Assembly: GCA_020846875.1 (NCBI GenBank)
Contig: JADLDB010000014.1
Coordinates: forward strand, 1-37,897
Direction of reading: 5' to 3'
Source of the DNA: Myxococcales bacterium
GTDB lineage: Bacteria > Myxococcota > Myxococcia > Myxococcales > Myxococcaceae
Length of the DNA: 37,897 nucleotides
In this document: piece after piece, positions 32,273-37,897 of the stretch
Layout: each line of letters starts with the position of its first letter
Position numbering within the stretch: position 1 is the first letter of the stretch
Position numbers and translations under genes: made by a program
The notes under the pieces: generated by a model
Told to the model about the DNA's origin: nothing
The model's input: the letters and a program-made list of their open reading frames with translations, nothing else
Database searches by the model: none

Positions 32273-34237
32273 ATGACGGAGCTCGAGTTCATCATCGAAA
32301 GCCCGGGGGAGCGCCGCGCGGTGGCCTTCCCGTCGGCGTGCTTCGTGGTGGGCTCCGACGACAGTTGCCAACTGCGCTTCACCCAGGGCCTGCTGCAGCC
32401 CCGCCACGCAGAGGTGGTGCGCGACCTGCGCGGGCAGTGGTGGATCCGCGACCTGGTGGCCACCGGCGCGGTGGTGGTGAACGGCACCCCGGTGCTGGAC
32501 GAGCGGCTGGCCGCCGGCGACAAGGTGCGCATCGGCGCGGTGGTGCTGACGGTGCAGGACACCGGCGTGGACAAGAAGGCCCGCACCATCTCGGGCGAGA
32601 CGCCTACCCCGGGCGGGCAGCCGGACACCGCCGAGCTGCAGACCGGGCGGGTCATCGACAAGCGCTACCGCGTCCTCGGGCGCCTGGCGGCGGGGGGCAT
32701 GGGCGAGGTGTACCGGGCGGAGCACGTCGAGCTGGGCAAGCCGCTGGCGCTCAAGGTGATGCTGCCCGAGCTGTCGGAGGACCCGGACTTCGTCGGCCGC
32801 TTCAAGCGCGAGGCCCTCGCCGCGTCCCGCATCGGGCAGCACAACATCGTCGACATCTCCGACTTCGGGCGCACCGAGGACGGGCGCTTCTACTTCGTCA
32901 TGGAGTACCTCGACGGGGTGACGCTCTCGAAGGCGGTGAAGCGCGACGGCCCCTTCCCCGCCCAGCGGGTGGTGCACGTGGGCCTGCAGGTGGCCCGCGC
33001 GCTGGCCGCGGCGCACGCGCAGCGCATCATCCACCGCGACTTGAAGCCCGAGAACATCATGCTGGTGCAGCGCCCCGGCCAGCCGGACTTCGTGAAGGTG
33101 CTGGACTTCGGCATCGCCAAGGTGACGGGCAACTCCGGCAGCGGGGGCTTCACCGCCATCGGCACGGTGGTGGGCACGCCCCAGTACATGTCGCCGGAGC
33201 AGGCCGCGGGCGTGGCGGTGGACGCGCGCAGCGACGTCTACGCGCTGGGGCTCATCTTCCACGAGCTGATCAACGGCCGGCCCACCTTCACCGGCGACAC
33301 CGCCCCGGCGCTCATGGCGATGCAGCTCAAGCACGAGCCGCCGCCCCTGCGCTCTCCGGTGGGCCCGCTGCCGCGCGATCTCGAGCACCTCGTCTTCCAC
33401 ATGCTCAAGAAGGCGCCGGAGGATCGCCCCTCCTCCATGGAAGCGGTGGCCCACGGGCTGGAGTCCATCGCCGCCTTCCCCACCCCCAGCGCGCGCACCG
33501 CGCCCGTCCAGCCGGTGCAGGCGCCGGCGGTCGCCTCGCTGGCCGCCATTCAGCCCACCGGCTTCGAGGCGGCGGTGAAGGCGGGCTCGAAGACGGACCT
33601 GCTGGTGGCGCCGCGGCCGTCGCCCACGGTGCCGATGCCGCCAGCCCCTGCGCCGCTGTCCACCGCGCCCACCCGCCTCGAGGCCGGCGTGAAGACGCCC
33701 GCCCCGCCCACGTCGGCCGCCCCGGCGCAGAGCCCGACGCCCGCGCCCGCTTCCCTCGAGGACGAGGGGGCGGCCCTCAAGCCCCGGCGCTGGCCGCTGG
33801 TGGCCGGGCTGGGGGCGCTCTTCTTCTTCGGCGCGGTGCTGGTGGTGGCCTTGGCCCGACCGCAAGCGCCGCAGTCCCCGCCGGGCGTCGTCGTCGCCCC
33901 GCCCGCTCCACCGTCCATGCCCGCGCCAAAGGGGCCCTCGCCCCTTCCCACTCCGTCCGCGGTGAAGCTGACCTTCACCTCCGGGGACGTCCGCGCCGAG
34001 GTGTATGAGGACGACGTGCTGCTGGGCACCACGCCGCTCACCTTGAGCCGGCCCCAGGGGACGCTCACCACCCTGCGCTTCGAGGCGAAGGGCCATGAGC
34101 CGGCGACGAGGAAGCTGCGCTTCGAGGCGGACACCGCCGTGGCGCTCGAGCTGGAGAAGACGAGGGCGAAGGGGAAGCCCGCCGGTCCACGGCCTCCTCG
34201 CCCGCCCAGCGAAGAGCTCAAGGACAGCCCGTTCTAA
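32273..34237 (+). CDS. FHA-Ser/Thr kinase-PEGA membrane protein
   Basis: 654 residues. An FHA-like fold (about 5-95) comes first, but its key residues are changed: GR is GS (27-28) and SRxHA is QPRHA (42-46), so phosphothreonine binding is doubtful. The kinase domain at about 132-395 is complete: AAGGMGEVY (139-147), K161, HRDLKPEN (D256, N261), DFG 278-280 and MSPEQ. A Pro/Ala-rich linker leads to one membrane helix at about 506-528 (LGALFFFGAVLVVALA) and a PEGA domain at about 565-620 (VRAEVYEDDVLLGTTPLTL, FEAKGHEP). PEGA domains bind surface layers or polysaccharide. ATG at 32273 matches the FHA boundary. Ends in a six-frame stop sequence. Confidence 0.94.
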   Translation: MTELEFIIESPGERRAVAFPSACFVVGSDDSCQLRFTQGLLQPRHAEVVRDLRGQWWIRDLVATGAVVVNGTPVLDERLAAGDKVRIGAVVLTVQDTGVDKKARTISGETPTPGGQPDTAELQTGRVIDKRYRVLGRLAAGGMGEVYRAEHVELGKPLALKVMLPELSEDPDFVGRFKREALAASRIGQHNIVDISDFGRTEDGRFYFVMEYLDGVTLSKAVKRDGPFPAQRVVHVGLQVARALAAAHAQRIIHRDLKPENIMLVQRPGQPDFVKVLDFGIAKVTGNSGSGGFTAIGTVVGTPQYMSPEQAAGVAVDARSDVYALGLIFHELINGRPTFTGDTAPALMAMQLKHEPPPLRSPVGPLPRDLEHLVFHMLKKAPEDRPSSMEAVAHGLESIAAFPTPSARTAPVQPVQAPAVASLAAIQPTGFEAAVKAGSKTDLLVAPRPSPTVPMPPAPAPLSTAPTRLEAGVKTPAPPTSAAPAQSPTPAPASLEDEGAALKPRRWPLVAGLGALFFFGAVLVVALARPQAPQSPPGVVVAPPAPPSMPAPKGPSPLPTPSAVKLTFTSGDVRAEVYEDDVLLGTTPLTLSRPQGTLTTLRFEAKGHEPATRKLRFEADTAVALELEKTRAKGKPAGPRPPRPPSEELKDSPF

Positions 34238-34249
34238 TTAATTAATTGA
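34235..34249. other. AT-only stretch with stop codons in all six frames
   Basis: TAATTAATTAATTGA begins with the kinase stop codon. TAA occurs at three successive 4-bp steps, closing all plus frames, and the near-palindrome closes all minus frames too. It stands out in DNA of about 70% GC. The AT-rich tract continues to about 34258 (CTTATTTAC). Confidence 0.7.
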
Positions 34250-34259
34250 CTTATTTACG

Positions 34260-34840
34260 CAAGGGTGAGTGTGTTTCCCGGCGTTCCTGGTTCGACCTCG
34301 GGAGGCGCCGCGCTGCTGGCTGTGTTCGTGGTTGGGCTGGCTACTTGCTTGCGAGCAGGAGGCTCGGCCAAGGGAAGACTTGGGTCGAACCCGCGACCCG
34401 GTGCAGGAGATCAGCCTGCTCGATGAACTCGCCGCCAATGTTCCCGTCAACGACCAGGCGCGAGACGCGAGTCCGGTTGTCGTCATCTCCGAGGCGACCT
34501 GGCAGTCGCTCGTCGGGGACGTCGTTGCCTCCGCGGAGCCGAAGGCGAGAGAAGGCGCCGGCTTCGCAGCACAGGGCAGGCCAGTTTCAGACGGGGATTC
34601 GATTGGATTCTGAAAACGACAAGGACAGGCGACTGAACGGCCGGCGGGCGCTGCACCAGTCCAAGGGCTGTCGTCGAGGCCTCGAACATCCCGAGCGTGT
34701 TCTCGTAGTCATACCTCCATACCTGCTCGATTGGGGGCAGGACGACGTCGTTCAGGGTGACGAGACGGCGCCCAGAGTGTCGCTGCCTCGGGCGACGAAT
34801 CCCTGACGGCCGGGCGCGCGAGGCGGTAAGTCGCACGGCC
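34260..34840. other. About 580 bp without a convincing gene
   Basis: GC and codon bias are lower than elsewhere. Several frames are open but none has a start, Shine-Dalgarno site and family match together. On the minus strand one frame (about 34763-34560) reads VTLNDVVLPPIEQVWRYDYE and onward. A second, ending at a TAG near 34346, reads LVVDGNIGGEFIEQADLLHR and onward; the two could be one decayed gene broken by a frameshift. The plus frame ending at 34613 is an alternative. I could not identify any of them. Confidence 0.4.
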
Positions 34841-36154
34841 ATGTTCGACCTCGTCATCCGCGGCGGCACCTGCGTCACTCCCGCGGGGCGCGCGCGGGCC
34901 GACGTGGGCGTCCGCGACGGGCGCATCGCCGCGCTGGGCGCGCTGGACGCGGCGCAGGCGAAGGAGGTGCTGGACGCCGCCGGCCTCCACGTGCTGCCCG
35001 GCGTCATCGACCCACAGGTGCACTTCCGCGAGCCCGGCCTCACCCACAAGGAGGACCTCGGCTCCGGCAGCGCGGCGGCCGCGCTGGGCGGCGTCACCGC
35101 CTTCTTCGAGATGCCCAACACCCAGCCCAACACCGACTCCGCCGAGCGCCTCGCCTGGAAGGTGCAGCGCGCGCGGGAGACGAGCTGGGTGGACTTCGCC
35201 TTCTTCGTGGGCGCCACCAACGACAACGTGGGAGAGCTCGGCGGCCTCGAGCAGCTCGAAGGCTGCGCGGGGGTGAAGCTGTTCCTCGGCAGCTCGACGG
35301 GCACCCTGCTGGTGGACGACCCGGCGGTGCAGCGGCGCGTGCTGGCCTCGGGCCGCCGGCGCGTGGCCGTGCACAGCGAGGACGAGGCGCGCCTGAAGGA
35401 GCGCAAGGCCCTCTTCGCCGGCCGCGGCGTGGACGCGCACCCCGAGTGGCGCGATGAAGAGTGCGCGGTGAAGTCCACCCGGTCCATCCTCGCCCTGGCG
35501 CGCGAGACGAACCGCCCGCTGCACGTGCTGCACGTCACCAGCGCCGGCGAGCTGCCGCTGCTCGAGGCCTACCGCGACGTGGCCACCGTGGAGGTGCCGC
35601 CGCAGCACCTCACCTTTGCCGCGCCCGACTGCTACGCCCGCCTGGGCACCAGAGCGCAGATGAACCCGCCCATCCGCGACGCGCGCCACCAGGCCGCCCT
35701 GTGGGAAGCGGTGCGCAACGGGCTGGTGGACTGCCTGGGCAGCGACCATGCGCCCCACACCCTGGAGGAGAAGGCGAAGCCCTGGCCGTCCTCCCCTTCC
35801 GGCATGCCGGGCGTGCAGACGCTGGTGCCGGTGATGCTCGACCACGTCCACCACGGGCGGCTGACGCTGGAGCGCTTCGTCGACTTGACGTCCGCCGGGC
35901 CGGCGCGCGTCTTCCGCACCCGCCGCAAGGGCCGCCTGGCGCTGGGCTACGACGCCGACTTCACCCTGGTGGACCTCGCCGCCAGGCGCACCATCACCGA
36001 CGCGTGGTCGCAGTCGCGCTGCGGGTGGACGCCCTTCGACGGCCTGGCCGTCACGGGCTGGCCCATCGCCACCGTGGTGCGCGGGCAACCGGTGATGCGC
36101 GACGGGGCGCTGGTGGGTGCGCCGCGCGGCCACCCGGTCGCGTTTGACCCCTGA
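34841..36154 (+). CDS. pyrC: Dihydroorotase (Gln variant of the HxH metal motif)
   Basis: 437 residues of the dihydroorotase/amidohydrolase family; it closes carbamoyl-aspartate to dihydroorotate in pyrimidine synthesis. Visible metal and catalytic residues are H61 in DPQVHFREPG, the carbamylation lysine K146 (GVKLFLG), H178 (VAVHSED), H231 (VLHVTSA) and D302 (GSDHAPHT). The first histidine of the usual HxH is Gln59 (codon CAG). I recall DPQVHFREPG in other sequences annotated as dihydroorotase, so this is probably a subfamily trait rather than a broken gene; an allantoinase/hydantoinase-like role is the alternative. ATG at 34841 is chosen because the upstream frame extension is Arg-rich and non-homologous. 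No pyrB adjoins it. Confidence 0.88.
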   Translation: MFDLVIRGGTCVTPAGRARADVGVRDGRIAALGALDAAQAKEVLDAAGLHVLPGVIDPQVHFREPGLTHKEDLGSGSAAAALGGVTAFFEMPNTQPNTDSAERLAWKVQRARETSWVDFAFFVGATNDNVGELGGLEQLEGCAGVKLFLGSSTGTLLVDDPAVQRRVLASGRRRVAVHSEDEARLKERKALFAGRGVDAHPEWRDEECAVKSTRSILALARETNRPLHVLHVTSAGELPLLEAYRDVATVEVPPQHLTFAAPDCYARLGTRAQMNPPIRDARHQAALWEAVRNGLVDCLGSDHAPHTLEEKAKPWPSSPSGMPGVQTLVPVMLDHVHHGRLTLERFVDLTSAGPARVFRTRRKGRLALGYDADFTLVDLAARRTITDAWSQSRCGWTPFDGLAVTGWPIATVVRGQPVMRDGALVGAPRGHPVAFDP

Positions 36155-36175
36155 AGGACTGAGAGAATTGACCGC

Positions 36176-36188
36176 TTTCAGATATGCA
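36176..36188 (+). repeat. Direct repeat copy 1 upstream of the sigma-54 promoter
   Basis: TTTCAGATATGCA, about 114 bp before the predicted RNA start. It repeats with one mismatch 31 bp downstream. The spacing from the promoter is typical of enhancer-binding protein sites. Confidence 0.6.
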
Positions 36189-36206
36189 ACGCAGCCTTGA
36201 AAGGCG

Positions 36207-36219
36207 TTTCAGATCTGCA
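36207..36219 (+). repeat. Direct repeat copy 2 upstream of the sigma-54 promoter
   Basis: TTTCAGATCTGCA, 31 bp (three helical turns) after copy 1 and about 83 bp before the predicted RNA start. Between the copies lies the inverted repeat GCCTT-GA-AAGGC. Together they could form an activator binding array. Confidence 0.6.
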
Positions 36220-36262
36220 CGCGCGCCGGCGCTCCAAGTGCGCGGCAGCACGACGCAGTGCG

Positions 36263-36279
36263 CTGGCACGGACTTCGCT
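36263..36279 (+). promoter_or_regulatory. Near-consensus sigma-54 promoter
   Basis: CTGGCACGGACTTCGCT compared with YTGGCACGRNNNTTGCW: every conserved position matches except one (TTGC is TCGC). GG and GC are 10 nt apart. The predicted start is about 36290. There is no plus-strand coding gene downstream before the terminator at 36379-36419, so the product should be a small RNA. Confidence 0.72.
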
Positions 36280-36289
36280 ATTCGCCGCC

Positions 36290-36419
36290 CCGCAACGTTG
36301 TAGCAACCGGCGAGTCAGTCATCCCCCCACCTGGCTCGGCGGCTCGGCGTTGAGCAGTAACGCAGTACCGGAAGTCCCGCGGCCCGGTTCGGATTCTCGA
36401 ATCGGGCCGCCTTCTTTTT
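36290..36419 (+). ncRNA. Sigma-54-driven small RNA, Pxr-like
   Basis: The ~130-nt segment between the sigma-54 start and the U-tract folds into three consecutive hairpins. SL1: CCGGCGAGTCAG/CTGGCTCGGCGG (36307-36318/36331-36342), 12 positions with one G-G mismatch and one G-U, and a loop holding six consecutive C. SL2: GCGTT/AACGC (36347-36351/36359-36363). SL3: the terminator. Pxr of Myxococcus xanthus, as I recall it, is a sigma-54-dependent intergenic sRNA of about 130 nt with three stem-loops and a C-run in the first loop; it represses fruiting-body development while nutrients remain. The architecture fits closely, but I cannot compare sequences here. The start point is predicted. Confidence 0.65.
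36379..36419 (+). terminator. Intrinsic terminator of the small RNA
   Basis: A 13-bp stem, GCGGCCCGGTTCG/CGAATCGGGCCGC with one G-U pair and a GATTCT loop, is followed by CTTCTTTTTC. The T-run lies only on the plus side, so it terminates rightward transcription. It stands 225 bp after pyrC, in line with a separate short transcript. Confidence 0.88.
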
Positions 36420-37897
36420 CTACGGCAGGCCGACGTCGAGGGGCCGCGTGGACGAGGGCGGCGACGGCGCGCCCAACTGGCCCAGGGTGTTGTCGCCCCA
36501 GCACATCACGCCTCGGGTGGCGGTGGCGGCGCAGGCGCTGCGGAAGTGACAGGACACCTCCAGCACCGGAGGCAAGTCGACCACCGCCGACGGCGTGGGG
36601 CCGCCCTGGTAGTTGCCGCGGCCCAGCTGGCCGAAGGTGTTGTCCCCGAAGCAGGCCGCGCCCGCGTCTCCCAGCACCACGCAGGTGAAGCGGTCCCCCA
36701 GGCAGACGCTGCGCGCGGGCCCCAGGCCGGGCACCAGCGCCGGCGGCTGCGCGTTGCTCACCGCCACCGGGTAGCCCAGCTGGCCTTCGAGGCCGCGACC
36801 CCAGCACTCCAGCTGCCGGTCGAAGCGGATGACGCAGCCGTGGTTGAGCGAGCGCTCGAGGACGAGGGCGCCGCCGTCCAGCCAGGTGAAGGGCGTGGGC
36901 GTGGAGGTGAGGAGGTCGAGGAGCGCCTCGCCCCAGCGCAGCAGTCCGCCGTCGGGGCGGAGGGCGAAGCTCTCGTTGCCGCCGGTGAAGACGCGGGTGA
37001 CGGGCCCGGGGACGAGCGAGGAGGTGGGGACGCGGTACACCGACATGGTGGTGGAGCCCGTGCCCACCTCGCCCACGAAGTTCGCTCCCCAGCACTGCAC
37101 CCCGGCGTCGGAGAGGCGCACGCAGGCGTGGTTGGCGGCGGCCTGCACCTCGGTGGCGGTGCCGCCCACTGCGGTGACGACGGGCACGAAGGAGTCCGCG
37201 GTGGCGTTGTCGCCCAACTGGCCCAGCATGTTGGTGCCCCAGCAGCGCACGCCGCCGTCAGCGATGAGCGCGCAGCCGAAGTTGTCACCCGTGGCCACCG
37301 AGACGGGCCCGGACAAACCCACCACGAAGCGGGGGAGGCGGCCGCCGTCGTACGGCCCGCTGCCCAGCATGCCGGACGAGCCGGGCCCCCAGCAGGCGAC
37401 GCCGCCGTCGTGCAGGGCGCAGGTGTGGAAGTTGCCTGAGGCGATCCGCCGGCCGATGGGCGCGCAGCCCGTGCCCACCGGCACCTCGTCGGGGCCGCAG
37501 GGGACCCGGCACCCTCCGGCCACGCACACCTCGGGGGAGCTGCACACGGCGCACGCCGGTCCGCAGGCGGCGTTGGACTGCGGCACGCACATCCCGCTGC
37601 ACTTCGCCTGGCCGGCGCCGCACAGTACGTCGCAGACACCGGCGTTGCAGGTGGCGGTGCCGCCGTTGGCCGGGCACGTCACGCAGCTCGCCCCGCAGCG
37701 CGTAGCGTCGTCGTCGGGCGCACAGGCGCCGCCGCAGCGATGAAAACCCGGGCGGCACACGAAGTCGCAGCCCCCGTCGGCGCACACCGTGTCGGCGTCC
37801 GCAGGAGGCGTGCACCCGCCGCAGGCGCCTCCGTCGGCGCCGCCTCCTCCTGCCCCTCCGCCGCTGCCTCCGCCGCTGCCCCCGCCGACTCCGCCGC
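36420..37897 (-). CDS. RCC1-repeat, Cys-rich surface protein (N-terminus outside window)
   Basis: Partial, at least 491 residues; the frame is open to the window edge. From the edge inward it has a Gly/Ser linker (GGVGGGSGGGSGGG), then about 110 residues with some twenty cysteines in short modules (CGGACAPDDD, CATCNAG-like units, KCSGMCVP, CGPACAVC). Seven RCC1-type blades follow, of the form C(A/V)...GGVxCWGxNxxGQLG. One blade (FALRPDGGLLRWGE) has lost its cysteines. Such proteins in myxobacteria are usually secreted or lipid-anchored, with the Gly stretch following the lipobox, which would lie outside the window. The role is unknown; a seven-bladed propeller suggests binding. An internal GTG at 37787 is unlikely to be the start. 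Confidence 0.88.
   Translation of the reverse strand, partial: GGVGGGSGGGSGGGAGGGGADGGACGGCTPPADADTVCADGGCDFVCRPGFHRCGGACAPDDDATRCGASCVTCPANGGTATCNAGVCDVLCGAGQAKCSGMCVPQSNAACGPACAVCSSPEVCVAGGCRVPCGPDEVPVGTGCAPIGRRIASGNFHTCALHDGGVACWGPGSSGMLGSGPYDGGRLPRFVVGLSGPVSVATGDNFGCALIADGGVRCWGTNMLGQLGDNATADSFVPVVTAVGGTATEVQAAANHACVRLSDAGVQCWGANFVGEVGTGSTTMSVYRVPTSSLVPGPVTRVFTGGNESFALRPDGGLLRWGEALLDLLTSTPTPFTWLDGGALVLERSLNHGCVIRFDRQLECWGRGLEGQLGYPVAVSNAQPPALVPGLGPARSVCLGDRFTCVVLGDAGAACFGDNTFGQLGRGNYQGGPTPSAVVDLPPVLEVSCHFRSACAATATRGVMCWGDNTLGQLGAPSPPSSTRPLDVGLP

Noticed and set aside
34246-34274. TTGACT as a sigma-70 -35 box after the kinase stop.
   Set aside because: No -10-like hexamer occurs at 16-18 bp (the bases there are GTGTGT).
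34355-34440. tRNA-like block on the minus strand: GCAGG-CTGATCT-CCTGC hairpin with a GAT anticodon-like loop, followed by GGTTCGACC.
   Set aside because: The D-loop would be only three bases, the T-stem does not pair, position 37 is not a purine and there is no acceptor stem. At best a chance likeness or a badly decayed tRNA.

Overview
The window is very GC-rich, with dense C/G third codon positions, and carries several markers of Myxococcota: three eukaryotic-type Ser/Thr kinases with C-terminal membrane anchors, FHA domains, an extracellular Gly-linker/Cys-rich/RCC1 protein, and 46-600 bp intergenic regions with possible sigma-54 sites. My best guess is a member of the suborder Cystobacterineae. 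That placement rests on gene content and on a Pxr-like small RNA candidate, not on a marker-gene tree.

Layout. 1-2.0 kb: end of an unknown gene, an exported DUF151 (bifunctional nuclease) protein, a possible gene fragment, and a MepA-like murein endopeptidase. 2.0-11.0 kb: a NiCoT-type nickel transporter, divergent from a ten-gene membrane-bound [NiFe]-hydrogenase operon. Gene order is small subunit, large subunit, cytochrome b, protease, HypC-family chaperone (HoxL/HupF), HyaE, HyaF, rubredoxin-HybE fusion, HupK, HypA. This is the order I know for hoxKGZMLOQRTV-hypA of Cupriavidus necator, with R and T fused. The small subunit has the six-cysteine proximal-cluster pattern of O2-tolerant group 1d enzymes. 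hypB, hypC proper, hypD, hypE and hypF are not in the window.

11.1-22.2 kb: a phosphofructokinase, a quinone-oxidoreductase-like MDR, a SnoaL-like protein, plsB followed by a diverged RelA/SpoT-like synthetase-fold gene, an OmpA-type lipoprotein, an MFS exporter with a large insertion paired with an HHxxxDG acyltransferase, and a small Lys-rich protein. 22.3-24.8 kb: Zn-independent rpsN-rpmB with a strong terminator, a vapC remnant, a TonB-like protein, and a toxin-antitoxin-like pair with a nucleotidyltransferase. 24.8-34.2 kb: a signalling block containing an ABC ATPase overlapping a kinase, a secreted unknown protein, a second kinase, and a divergent pair in which both proteins begin with FHA domains (FHA-GAF-cyclase and FHA-kinase-PEGA).

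34.2-37.9 kb: about 600 bp of poorly coding DNA opening with a natural six-frame stop, then a dihydroorotase. Next is a roughly 265-bp intergenic region with a near-consensus sigma-54 promoter, two upstream 13-bp direct repeats, and a predicted ~130-nt three-hairpin RNA ending in an intrinsic terminator. Its first hairpin has a C-run loop, which recalls the developmental sRNA Pxr of Myxococcus xanthus. The window ends inside an RCC1-repeat surface protein. The sRNA locus, the repeat-mediated rubredoxin-HybE fusion, the plsB/RelA-like pair and the cyclase that lacks its transition-state residues are the parts most worth following up.
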